DNA from: Limnanthes douglasii subsp. nivea
Taxonomy: Eukaryota; Streptophyta; Magnoliopsida; Brassicales; Limnanthaceae
Assembly (NCBI GenBank): GCA_036936605.1
Contig: JAUPFV010000001.1
Span: forward strand, 150,146,187-150,210,186
DNA: 64,000 nucleotides
Direction of reading: 5' to 3'
Position numbers and translations under genes: made by a program. Of this stretch, positions 42,805 through 53,790 are shown one piece after another (positions within the stretch are counted from its first letter, which is position 1; each line of letters opens with the position of its first letter). The notes under the pieces were generated by a model that saw nothing but the letters and a program-made list of their open reading frames with translations, had not been told where the DNA came from and ran no database searches.

Positions 42805-45787
42805 ATGTTCGCGACAAGAAACGCATTGGTGAAAGGTGGTTGGCTTAATCTTTCAGAGTCTGAAAAAGCAAAAAAGGTTGAGCGAGAGAGATGTATAGCT
42901 GCGGGTCTTCCAATTTCTCCAAACGATAAGCCCGAAACACCGTCTTTAGAAGCTGATCGAGGTTCATCTTCTGCTAAAATTTCCAAACCTAGGCGTTTGT
43001 TTCAACCAAGCCTTTCTCCCATTCCATCAGGCTCCTCGGTTCAGGAGTCACAACCCTCTGTTGTACGGGAGAAATCAGTATCAAGCACAAGGAGACCCTC
43101 TCCGTTCATTGCTATGGGGTCAGATACTAAGAAATCCCCAGAAAAAATTACTCTTCGCCGGAAAAAGCCGTCTAATAAAGGGTCAGGAAACTGTCTCTCA
43201 AACCAAGTCACCAAAGTCAGGGCCTTCTAAGTCTGGGACCAAGGATAAAGTTACTGGATCAGGGGCATCTATCAAAGTCCCAAAGGATAAATCCTCTGGG
43301 CCGGAGGCTACTAGAATTAGCTCTCATAATGAGCCCTCCAGAACTGAGCCCCTACCGGACACCAGACCCCTAAGAGAGGGTGATGCTCAACCGTCCGGAC
43401 AACTTACTGAGCCAGCCACCATCACTCCCCCACCAACAACGGCTGATAAACCTTCCATGGTGATGGAAGAGGTGATAGAGGACAGTACAGAAGATGCTCC
43501 ATTTGAGATCGACGTCTCTGGGCAGACTGGAGATGCTGCTACTGATAAAAAAGGTAAAAGCAAAGAGAAACTCTACCTGAAAAATTCGGATCTGCCGAAG
43601 TTCCTGGAAGGAAAAGTGGGACCCTGCTTCCACAAAGTGAATGTGAAGTATCTGCTGGCCATGCAGAATATCTACTATTTCTACACTCATACAGCTGAGT
43701 TAGGCCGGATCCGGACAAAGTGGGGGATCCTTGGGTCTGTTAAGGTGAGGATACCGGTTACTCCGGAGACCTCAATGGACTGCAAGCTCAGCGATATAGT
43801 CATTTATACGGAGCTGCTTAACTGGGGGCTCAGATTTCCCTTGGATCCAGAGATTGTCAGATATTTTCATCTGATAAAACTCCGTCCAAGCCAGCTAAGT
43901 CCCAACGCTTGGTATACTCTTATGGCCTATATTATGGCTTCTAGGCTCTCCGGAATACCACTTCCAATGGAGCAGTTCGCTGCTGTGGCCAACCTCTGCA
44001 AGAGCCATCACATCCCTTTCTACCACTACAATATGGGAGATAACTTTAAGGTGGTAGATGACTTGCTCGAGTCAGAGAAGAATTGGAAGACCCAATTTCT
44101 GTTTATTAGTGGGGCTTGGGAAAATGGGAGGAAAATCTAGGCTGGTGTTAACCCTAGCATGCTCACCAGTAGATGGAAAAGCTCAGGTAAATATTTCATT
44201 ATGTTTGTCTTTCTTTCTTTGTAGAAAATCTGTTTCTGAACTGCTCTTCTTTTTCTTTGGTTAGTGCTGCCGAAGGAGTTCTCCGACTATGTGGAGGAGG
44301 GGCAGACCACATGTGCCAAGCTGAACGCTTGGGCTGCTGTTAAATGGGGAAACCATTTCCACAACTGCTTCAACTCCGGAAATTTAGTGAGGTCCCACCT
44401 CTGGAACACAATAGGCCGGAGAGACCTTACTTGGGAGGAGCTGACCACTCTACCTCTTCCGACTGTCATCCTCCAGAGAACAGAGGAGAAGTATAACAAG
44501 CTGGCTTTTCCTGCCAGAGCAAAAGCCCCAAGTAAGATGAAGGGCAAGAAGGGCAAAAAGAAACAAGTTTCAACAGAGGTTGTTCAAGGTGGTGTTGAGG
44601 AGATTGCCCCGGCGAGTCAGAAAGTGCAGGCCCAAGGGGGAATCGATGCTACTCTACTTGAAGTGGTTGAAGATGAGAGTATTAGGGAGGCAGGTAGACC
44701 TCCAGATCATCCAAAGGCTCCTAAGAAGGACCGAAAGCGGGGAGAAAATAGTGAAGATAAGGCAGTCAAGAAGAAGAAAATCTCCTCGGGGGATGAAGTT
44801 GCCCTCCGGCCTTCAGAGTCTCTTCCTCCGGTCGACCCAAAAGACCCCACTTTGGCAGAGAAAATCCCAAGTGGTCTACATGCCGGAGAGGGTACCGGAG
44901 GGGATATCAATATTGATGGAGTGGACATCAGTGGTTTCCAAAATATTGGTCTCTACTTTGATGATCTTGAAAAAGATGACTTTGCTGGCCCCTACCTTCC
45001 CCCAAGCTCCTCAAACATGGTTAATTTCAATGGTAAGTCCTTCACTGTTTCAAGGGAGAATGACATGGTGACTCACTCCTTGCTGGGGCATATTCAGCCG
45101 GTGCTCAACCTGGAGAGGCAAGTACAAAGTTAATCTGCCCTTATCAACACACTCAATGCAGATAAAGAGAGCTTATCTAATGATCTCCTTAACGCCAATC
45201 AGAGTTTTGAAGCATTGAGGAAAGAGCTCGAGGAGTTGAAGAAGGGGAAAGAAGACTTCGCCACCAGGCTGGCCACTTCGGAGATGGTTAACACAGAGCT
45301 CCAAACCAAGTGCTCTGGCTTGGAGAAGGATCTCTCCGCTTCGAAGGAGGAGTTGAATGCCAATGATAATGTCATCCAAGCCATGTCCAGTGACAAAACT
45401 TCCCTGGAAGGTGCTGTGTCCAAAGTTACCAAGGAAAATGAAGATTTGATAAAAGAGCAGGAGAAGACAATCCAGGCTAGGGTCGATGCATACACCAACA
45501 AGGTGATAGATTCCTTAGAAGACAAGTATTCCGAAGTTAAATTCCACATGGTATTGCTTTTTCATCGAATATTCCCGAAGAGGACACTTGGAACTCTGTG
45601 GAAACATGTGGAATACGAAGACCTCCCATTCTATACTATGGCAGATAGTGATAGGCACAACTACTCCAGTGGTTTTGACGATACCACTGGTGAGGAAGAA
45701 GGGACCGGAGAGAGCTCCAATGATGAACCCAAAGATCCAACGAAGAAACAAGATGAAGCAGGAACATCTAAGGGAAAACAGCCCTAA
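42805..45787 (+). pseudogene. Element 4 antisense ORF, two exons, Transposase_28-like
   Basis: Starts at ATG 42805 (MFATRNALVKGGWLNLSE), homologous to the start of the element 3 antisense ORF (MYTAKNSLTKVSWINVSK). A frameshift near 43200 moves to the next frame. FIAMGSD lies near 43110. A conserved domain at about 43600-44130 (RFPLDPEIVRYF, QLSPNAWYTLMAYIMASRL, WKTQFLFISGAW) resembles the Pfam 'putative gypsy type transposon' family, function unknown. A TAG at 44138 interrupts it. A 78-base intron (44187-44264) joins the frame exactly to exon 2 (LPKEFSDYVEEG, KLNAWAAVKWGNHFHNCF), followed by lysine-rich, nuclear-signal-like stretches (KKGKKK, KKKK) and, after a TAA at 45131, a long coiled coil and an acidic tail. 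This copy is defective: one frameshift and two stops. Confidence 0.8.
44187..44264 (+). other. Antisense intron in element 4
   Basis: CTCAG/GTAAAT at 44186/44187 and TTGGTTAG at 44257-44264, with a T-rich interior. Splicing gives an uninterrupted junction: ...RWKSS then VLPKEF, a phase-1 intron. The same position has splice-like signals in elements 2 and 3. Confidence 0.7.
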
Positions 45788-46313
45788 GGTTTTTTGTGTT
45801 TACTTTTTATGTTTAAGACTAAAGTCCTTGGATGGCCAAAGAATTTTGTTATCTTTGTCTGGTTTAAGTCCGGTCAAACTATTTCTTTTTAAACTTCAAA
45901 GTCCTTGGATAGCCAAGGCATTCCATATGTTTTAATATCATCCCCGGTGTTAGCCGGGCAGTTCCACTTTGCCAAATTCTTGCTTTATTTTGTTATTCAT
46001 TCAATCGTGATGGCTGATGTTTAAATAGCCCATATTTATTTTATAAGTATTTTAAGATGAGAGTGTTTAAATTCTCCGATGACAAATGTTTAAATGGTCA
46101 TTATTCCACCAGATCAATCCGATCCGTCAAAGATAGTTAGAAGATTTAAAAAAAAAATTGTAAATCAAACCACTCCGAATATTTTAAGAGGCCATCAAAT
46201 TTCATTAAAAAACCCGGACACCTCATTAAAACCTCCCCGCGCCACCAGGGTAGGAAAGAGTATGCCCCCTAATATTTACATGGACTTTAAACAAGTAAAT
46301 ATTTACAAAACTT
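45788..46313. other. Spacer between antisense ORF and pol, with conserved block
   Basis: Non-coding. At 46217-46273 (reverse strand) lies GGGGGCATACTCTTTCCTAC, then CCTGGTGG, CGCGGGGAGG and TTTTAATGAGGTGTC, nearly identical to 61021-61073 of element 3. The two convergent transcription units (pol from the right, antisense ORF from the left) end in this spacer. Confidence 0.65.
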
Positions 46314-47478
46314 TCATTCCAGATACAACTGGAGGTGTTCAATGTTCCAAGGGTGGTTTAGGATTCTTCCATCTTTGTCTTGAAGCCTGTATGTGCCAGG
46401 CTTAAGATTTTCAATGACCACATAGGGTCCTTCCCAATTTGGAGCTAGTTCGCCGAACTGCTTCTCTTTAGTATGTAGGAAGACTTTTCTCAATAATTTA
46501 TCCCCCGGAGGAAAATCCCTTCTTCTGATTCTGGAAGCAAACCTGCTTCTCATTAATACTTGATAATGGGTGGCTCTAAGATGAGCCTTAACCCTTTTCT
46601 CTTATATTAAGTCAAGTTGACTTTTGATTGCCACTTCATTAGCCTGTTCGGAAAAATTGTGGACTCTGTATGATGGAAGAGTTGCCTCTATAGGAGCAAT
46701 CGCATCCATACCATATACCAAGGCAAACGAGGATTCTTGTGTAGCAGCTCCAAGAGTAGTCCGGTAGGCCCATAGTACTTCTTGTAGATAGCTTGGCCAC
46801 TTTCCAGCAGCCCCTTCTATTTTTTTTAAGACCAGACATAATGGTCCTGTTCGCCACTTCAACCTGACCATTCGCCTGTGGGTGGAAAGGAGAAGAGAAG
46901 CAATGCTGAATGCCTCTAGAGGCACAAAAACTCTCTATATCCTTGTTATCGAATTGTGGCCCATTGTCTATGGTCATCTTTTGTGGAACCCCAAATCTGC
47001 AACAAATATTAGATAAAATAAATTTCATAACAGCTTTTGAATTAGTTCCTGCCAAGGGGGCAGCTTCTATCCACTTTGAAAAATAATCAATGGCCACAAT
47101 AATAGTTCTGCACCCCCCGGGCGCCATTGGTAGAGGTCCCACCAGATCCAGTCCCCAACGAGCAAAAGGTATTGGCTCAGAGATCGACTCCAAAGGGACA
47201 ATTGGGATATGAATTTCATTACCATATCTTTGGCATGAATCACACTTCTTTACCAATTCCTTGGCATCTTCCATTATGGATGGCCAATAGTATCCGACCA
47301 ATAAAACTCTTTGGGTTAGAACTCTATAACCACAGTGTGCTGACCCTTCACCATCATGCAGTTTGGACAACACTATTTGGGACTCTTCAATCCCCAGACA
47401 ACGCAAGAGAGGTCTACTAAAAGACTTCTTGTAAATGATGTCTCTTATGATTAAATAACCACGAGCCCTATACTTCAT
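46314..47478 (-). pseudogene. Element 4 integrase
   Basis: The zinc-binding part has LHDGEGSAHCG and KCDSCQRYG. The catalytic core has the first aspartate in RWGLDLVGPLPM, the second in MTIDNGPQFDN and the glutamate in HPQANGQVEVANRT. A frameshift near 46800 separates this from the next segment (KWPSYLQEVLWAYRTT, FALVYGMDA), and one stop lies near 46602. The tail reads GDKLLRKVF, GPYVVIENLKPGTYRL and HPWNIEHLQLYLE and ends at 46314. This would catalyse cDNA insertion. All three catalytic acids are preserved, so damage is confined to a shift and a stop. Confidence 0.88.
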
Positions 47479-47564
47479 TTTTCTTGCTACGATTTTTTTG
47501 GAGGCAAAATGCCATCTGAAATGTGTTGAAGAAGAGGATACCTCCAGTCTTTAGGTTAAACCAC

Positions 47565-49310
47565 TTATATATTTAAAATTTTCTCCTCTTCCTTGCTCTG
47601 ATTGAGTTGAATGGATGGGAATTCTTGCACATGAATCCATTGGTAGGACTCAGAGTGTGCTATGGTTGCCAAGGAGTTTGTAAGTGTGTTCTCTGTTCTG
47701 GGTATGTGCTCATAGCTAATCTCTTTGAAGTTAACTGCCACCTCTGTAAGAATGAATAAATATTTAAACAACTTCTCCTTTTTGGCCTCGTATTGACCTT
47801 GGGCATGATGGATAAGAAGCTGAGAGTCACTCATTAACCTAACTCTTTTGGCTCCACAAAGCAAGGCTAACTTCAAACCAGCTATAGCAGCTTCGTATTC
47901 AGACTCATTGTTAGAAGCCTTAAAAGCAAAACATATAGCCTGGTATAGCTTGTCGCCGTACAGAGAGGTAAATCATATCCTGGCACCACAACCCATGGTA
48001 CTTGATCCACCATCGGTCCGGACAACCCATACCTTCTTAGTTTTTTCACCTGTAGTTTGTTTAGTACTCCTGTCCGAATGTAATTCCACTAGGAAATCAG
48101 CAACAGACTGAGCCTTGATTGCAGTTTGAGGAGCAAAATCAATGTCATAGTCTCCCAATTCTACTGACCACTTGGTCATTCTGCTTGATATGTCTGCCTT
48201 TTGAAGAACATTTTTCAAGGGAAAAGATATCCGGACAATAATAGAATGAGACTGAAAGTAGGGCCTCATTTTCCTGGCAGCAATTACCAAAGCTAGCGCT
48301 AGTTTCTCGAGTTTTAAATACCTTTTTTCAGCATCCATCAGGCTTTTGCTGATGTAGTACATCGGACGAGGATAATTGTCCACCTCTCTTACTAGCACCG
48401 CACTTATGACACATTCAGAGACTGCTAAATATATATACAATGTTTCTCCATCAATAGGTTTAAACAAGGTTTTGGGGGAAGATAAATGTTTCTTTATTTC
48501 ATCAAAAGCCTGGCCGCACTGCGGAGACCAGTTGAAGTCTTTAGCACCCTTTAAAGTTTGGAAAAACGGGGCACACCTATCCAAAGATCTTGAGATAAAA
48601 CAGTTTAGAGCAGCTAACTTCCCTGTCAATCTTTGTACTTCTTTAATATTCCGAGCAGGATCCATCTACGATAAAGCATTAAGTTGGTCAGGATCAGGTT
48701 GTATCCCTTTCTCACTTATCACATACCCTAAAAACTTCCCGGACTGTACTAAAAAAACACATTTTTCTGGATTTAATTTTAAATTAACTTTTACCAAGTT
48801 GGCAAAAGTCTCTTGCAGATCTGCCAAGTGTAATTCTTCTTCCATACTTTTTACCATCATATCATCAATGTAGACTTCCATATTCCTTCCAATCTGATCA
48901 GCGAATGCTTTGTTCACCAACCTTTGATAGGTAGCCCCAACATTCTTCAACCCAAAATGCATCACCTTGTAACAATGGAGGCCCCTGTCAGTAACAAAAG
49001 TAGTGTGTTCTTGGTCCTTCAGATCCACTTGAATCTGATTATAACCGGAGAAGGCATCCATGAAGGACAACAGCTTGTTCCCAGATGTGGAGTCTACTAA
49101 CTGATCGATCCGGGGGACTGGATATAGATCTTTTGGGAAAACCCTTTTAAGGTCAGTAAAGTCGATGCACATACGCCACTTCCCATTTTTCTTTTTACTA
49201 ACACTGGATTGGCTGTCCATAAAGGGTACTGAGATTCCTTTATGTGCCCCATCTTAGTAAGCCGGTCAATCTCTTAAACTATGACATCAGATTTCTCCTT
49301 AGAAAAAGCT
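47565..49310 (-). pseudogene. Element 4 reverse transcriptase and dual RNase H
   Basis: RT: KKKNGKWRMCIDFTDL, YPVPRIDQLVDSTSG, SFMDAFSGYNQI, HFGLKNVGATYQR and the intact catalytic box YIDDMMVKS (near 48860). The connection and first RNase H follow (ISRSLDRCAPFFQ, YISKSLMDAEKRY, MTKWSVELGDYDIDF). A second, archaeal-type RNase H begins at RTDGGSSTMGCG (near 48000) and continues in the open segment 47876-47565 (SDSQLLIHHAQGQY, IPRTENTLTNSLATIAHS). Two RNase H domains mark the Tat lineage. A stop at about 48665, another near 47970, and the weak start at 49220 are the visible defects. Confidence 0.88.
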
Positions 49311-49318
49311 CTTCTCTT

Positions 49319-50250
49319 CTACAGAACGGGTGCTACATCTCTTCGGATGGATAGCTGGTATGATATAACATCTGCAGGCACTCCGGTTACATCAGCATTG
49401 CACCAAGCAAAAACGTGTTGATGGTTTATTAAAAAAGATAGCACTTTGCTTTTTAGTTCTGATGTCATCTTAGATCCAATCTTGACACTTCTTCCTTCAG
49501 CCAGAGAGTGAGTTTCAACCTCTTCAATCAGTACTAAAACACCAAGGGTCTCTCTGGGGTCATCAATTTCACCCTCTCCCGCCAGAAGGACCCCATAATT
49601 ACTAATCTTCATTGATCCGAACTGCCCCCTAAGTTCTAGGGGAAAGTGCAGTTGCATAACATTCCCTTGCTATCTTTTGACTACTACAGACAACTCCCAC
49701 TTGTCCTTGCACATCGTATTTTAAACACTGGTGAACTGTCGAAGCCACAACATGCATCCTGGAGAGCCAAGACCTTCCCAAAATGGCATTTTAGCGTGTG
49801 GGGCAATCTACCACAACAAAGAGTACTCTGACCATTTTCTTGAAAGGGCCATTGCCCAACAAAACCTCCTTCTCAAACTCTCCGACTACGTCCGCAAAGC
49901 TTCCAGTAAAACCCACAATAGACATGTTCGAACATTGAATTACTGCTGCATTCTTCATTTATTTATAAAAAGTCAAAAAGAGGATATTGGTTGAGCTGCC
50001 AGTGTCCACCAAAATTCGTCCAATATCATTTCCCCCAATGGATGCTCCTATCACCACATCATCTTCATAGGACCATCTATGTCCCTCAATTCATCTTCAT
50101 AAAAAAAATGAAGGGAAAAGGAATTTGTGATTAATAGAAGGACATGCCTCCCTTTAGCTGAGTAGCCAGGGTGTGAACATGCCTCTTCCTTGAAGAAAGA
50201 GTTGGTGCAGTCATGGTGTCCCCCCTAAATATGGTGAGTGACTCAAAAAA
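49319..50250 (-). pseudogene. Element 4 protease and linker
   Basis: On the minus strand near 50010 lies RILVDTGSSTNIL, with the DTG of a retroviral aspartic protease intact (plus 49998-50006). Downstream, 49657-49319, is the region preceding RT (FAWCNADVTGVPADVI, equivalent to the FAW...PGI region of gypsy pols). The frame between is broken by shifts around 49660-49980. The enzyme would process the gag-pol polyprotein. Confidence 0.75.
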
Positions 50251-50252
50251 GC

Positions 50253-51806
50253 TTATGAGCCCGGACACCGTCTTGTGTGTTCTGTGATAACGCCCACCTT
50301 ATTTCGGGATGGATAAGGATTCAAATACTCTGATTCCACATCGAATCTTTCAATAATTACCATGGCCCCGTTCGGAGCCGACGTCCCTGCATTGTTTGTT
50401 GGGCCGGTCCGATGAGCATTATTAGGCCTATTCCCACTTCTTCTTTTAACATAAGCACCCAATTTTCCTCTTTCAATCAGATTTTGCACCTCTGGTTTCA
50501 AAGCGATGCAATCTTCTGTGTTATGGCCAATATCATGATGATATTGACAGAAACAAGCATTATGAATTTCCCTGGGAGATTGAAGCGCAGCCGGCTTTCT
50601 AAAATGTACTTCGTCTTTTGTTTTGTCATAAATGGTTTCCATATTCTCTTTCAATTCGGCAAACCACTCCAGTTGGACCCAAGGTCCTTGCTTATTTCTG
50701 GACTGCTGGCTCTGAGCTGGTGCTGGGTGAGATTGAGCCTTGGCCCTGTTGGGACCCTGTCCGGCTTGTTTAGCCTTGTATCCAGACTGATTCTGGTTCT
50801 GGTTTGGTGCAGCTGAAGCAGATTTCACTTACCTGTGCAACCTAGTATTTTTTGTTTATCCACATTGATTTTCTTTCCCATCCAATTCAGTAAACCGCCC
50901 CACGTCATGGCCTTCTTCCTGGTTACAATGGTTAATAGTGTCTCTATTTCCCTTCACCTCCTTACTTCCAACAAACTGCCTCCAGAAGGCCACCCAAAAG
51001 GTATCAAAATTTCTAATGCAGCCCTGTGGCAGGCTATTATACCACTTCAGAGCACTCCCCGTAAAAGATTGAGAGAATGCTCTACAAAGCAACTTATCAT
51101 TATCGTCAAAATTCATCATAAAGTTTTTAAACTGCTCCAGATGATTATCTGGATCTTTGCTCCCATCATATATTTCCATCTTAGTATTGTCAAACCTCTT
51201 TGGTAGGTTTCCAGACATTATTTTGGAAGACAATAGAGATTGCCTTCAATTCCGGCCACGACTAAACACAGTATCTCCATTGGGAGTTGCAAAGATACCT
51301 GGTTCATTATGGAAAGCGAAAGGATCCATCAACAGCTGGTCTATATGCCTCCGGCTATGGTTGTGGCTATGAGATGCCTTTTCCACCTTCTATGTCCGTC
51401 CCTCTTTCTTGAATATTTTTTTTACCAATTTTTGCTTCTTCTTAGACCTGCCTTCATCACTGTTGGATGACAGGGACTCCTCAACTTCATCTTCATTCGA
51501 GGAGCTACTAGAGGATTCTGACTCCAAGCTCTCCACCGGTTTAGACCGGTAAGACTTCTTGGAGCTGACATGAGTCTTTTTAGTACTCAAATGGGTCTTT
51601 GCTGATGGGTCATGCTCTCTTGGATTGTCAGTGTGGTGAATAAATGACACTTTTGATTTTTCTTTCAAGCATAACTCCATCTATTTATCAGCCCTCAAGG
51701 ATTTTATCTCAGCTTTCAACCTATCTCGCTGTTCGATCGTATATTCATCGTTTTCTCCCACCACTTCTGCCAAAGTTGGTGGCACTGCCTGTTCATCCGG
51801 ATTCAT
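50253..51806 (-). pseudogene. Element 4 gag
   Basis: ATG at 51806 (MNPDEQAV) is the likely start because element 2 gag begins with the same MNP. An acidic and lysine-rich N-terminal half follows (runs of Ser/Glu, then RSKKKQK), with a stop near 51681 and a break near 51380. The capsid core is 51233-50856 (LPKRFDNTKMEIYDG, DNHLEQFKNFMMNF, ALKWYNSLPQG, FWRQFVGSKE). The C-terminal half, 50828-50253, is Gln/Asn-rich and holds a knuckle-like CQYHHDIGHNTEDC near 50550-50509. Gag would form the particle and bind RNA. Confidence 0.8.
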
Positions 51807-51858
51807 CCGAACTGGTTTTTCTTGCTGGTTTTGAATGCTAGATTCAGGCACCTTCTTC

Positions 51859-51875
51859 TCTCACTGTGGTCGCCA
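51859..51875 (-). other. Primer binding site, tRNA-Arg type (element 4)
   Basis: Minus-strand TGGCGACCACAGTGAGA starts six bases (CCAAAT) after the LTR end. From memory it is complementary, with one mismatch, to the 3' end of a plant tRNA-Arg of the UCG type plus CCA. It differs from element 2 (TGGCGACTCCACT...) in a way that suggests a different tRNA-Arg isoacceptor. Confidence 0.65.
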
Positions 51876-51881
51876 ATTTGG

Positions 51882-52131
51882 TGTGGATTATTTTCGACTG
51901 AGGCTAATTTTGTCAGATGTTTTGTAGTATTTTATTGGTATTAAATGTTTAAGTGTTTTGTAGTGAGAGATTTAAGCTGTCTGGTTGTATTAAATGTTCA
52001 TTACCCTCATTAATGAAAGTGGTTGGGTATTTATACCCTTAATTATGAGCCATATAGGCTTTCGGGTCAAACTTATGAAGTCGGGTCGAGTGCAAAAACC
52101 CATTAGTTTATTAAGCAGATTAGCAATTAGC
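51882..52131 (-). repeat. LTR (5' LTR of element 4), shared 250 bp part
   Basis: Direct repeat of 41997-42246. The inner edge is confirmed by the neighbouring primer binding site. The outer edge ends at the last shared base and may be a truncation. Confidence 0.85.
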
Positions 52132-52419
52132 AAGTGACAGAGACAAAACCTTCATTGTCGCCGGAGGCTTAGGTTCAACAAACCATAAAGCAGGAGGAAC
52201 TCATGCAATTCGTAATAACTTTTTATAATATTTTAAGACACTATAAATGATACTTTAATCATACAACATGCCACGTCTATCACAAGAAAATTAGTATCTA
52301 TAAGAAATATTTCAAAATCTATATAATTAGAAAATCTATTTAATTTTTAATTATAGATGATAGAGATATTTCAAAGAAAGATAAAATTACATTTTTAGTT
52401 AGATTTGTTAATTAAAAAA

Positions 52420-53790
52420 GGTTTCATGAAAGAGAGATTCTTGGATTTATTCCATGTTAAAGATGCAAATTGTTAACTTTAAAAATGAAATTTGTGTTAT
52501 TTGTCTCGTCATTATCTTAGCATTCAAAACATCATAGGCCAAAGGCACGACGACGCTAGTGATATAAGGGGTGTATGGAATAAAATATAAGGATTATATC
52601 TTAAAGATTATCATTATGCTCATTACATTCATTGTTTGGCACATTAATTACAGTTAGAATTTGTTGCTACAACAAGAGAAGTGCCTCATATTCATATTTT
52701 CTTTCAAAATTTGGTTGTTATTATCAATGTTGTGACAAGTTCTACTAAATATCATGATGGATTGCAGGCTAGTTAAATTTCTGAAATTGAACATTTATAG
52801 GATTTTCAGGAGATTCAGATGAGTGAAGGTCTAAATAAAATTAGAACAGTACAGTGTTCCAGGATACTAGATGGAGCTCGCATTTCACATTAGTGTGCAG
52901 TTTGATAAAAGTATGGTGCTACTCATTATGTTTTAACTGAATTTGCTACTCAAGGGGAAACTTTTGCTTAACGAGGTGATGTTTTGAATGGAATAATTTT
53001 TTTATTGACGTATGAATTTGTATTTATTTCGTATGTGGTAAAATATATTATGGCTATTACCGATTTACTATGTCGAGCATTGCAACAAAAAAAATCGAGA
53101 TATTATAAATGCTACATATTTGTTTATACTACCTAGCGGACATGATTGCTTCTTATTTTGATGTACTAAAATCTCTCCGGTGAAAGGAAAATAAAGACAA
53201 ACAATGACAATGGAACATCATTATAGAGTAGAAATATTTTCTGCTGTTGTACATCAACAATTGCATAAATTAACAATTGCAAGAGTTAAAACATAGGCTT
53301 AGTGAACAAGAAACAAAGCTTCTCATTTTGAGTATATCATTCAATCCTAGACATGGTTATAAATCTTCAAATATAGAGAATATTTGTATGTTTGATGAAA
53401 TATTATATTATGATAATTTTTTGGAAGAAGAAAAATTTCGTTTGAAGTGTAAATTACAATATTATGGGCTAGATATTCATACTCATCTAGATTTAAAGGA
53501 TATTTCTACTCTTGGTGATTCATTTCAAGGACCGGTGACAATAAAGAAAACCGAAGTCTTTATTCACCAATAGATAAACTCTTATGTCTTGTCTTGATGT
53601 ATTCTACATCCATCGCAACATCTGAAAGAGATGTTTCGGCTATGCAAATAGTAAAAATATGTATTCGTAGTTAAATAAAGACAAATTATTGACATATTAA
53701 TTGTTAGTGTATATAGAAAAGGATATTACAAAGTCAGTAAGCTCCGATGAGATCATTCAAACATTTTATATGATCAAATAAAGACAAGTA
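52420..53790 (+). pseudogene. hAT transposase remnant (TTF/ZMYM1-like)
   Basis: The plus strand, read with frame changes, gives in order: GFMKERFLDLFHVKDA (about 52425), GQRHDDASDIRGVWN (52540), DYHYAHYIHCLAH (52600), VPHIHIFFQNL, GLNKIRTVQCSRILDGARISH (about 52830-52890), and the open segment 53277-53573 with LKCKLQYYGLDIH and DLKDISTLGD. Then come TSIATSERDVSAMQIVK (about 53605-53650), the C-terminal hAT dimerisation motif, and YIEKDI (about 53710). This order matches plant zinc-finger MYM-type protein 1-like hAT transposases. It has many stops and no terminal repeats were identified. Confidence 0.8.

Larger units (their letters stand above)
41997..52131 (-). mobile_element. Element 4: best-preserved Tat-like Ty3/gypsy element
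   Basis: It reads on the minus strand from an LTR at 52131-51882, through a primer binding site (51875-51859), gag (51806-50253), protease (about 50010), RT/RNase H (49220-47565) and integrase (47478-46314), to a conserved block, a plus-strand antisense ORF (42805-45787) and the second LTR (ending at 41997). The 250 shared LTR bases are about 92% identical by hand count, so the insertion is not very old. No target duplication is visible (GTTGG left, AGTGA right), and the left LTR may extend to about 42790 while the right copy is cut at 52131. Pol carries only a few frameshifts and stops. Confidence 0.88.

Noticed and set aside
43370..43690. Minus-strand 106-codon ORF inside the antisense ORF of element 4
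   Set aside because: Shadow frame of a clearly homologous plus-strand coding region.
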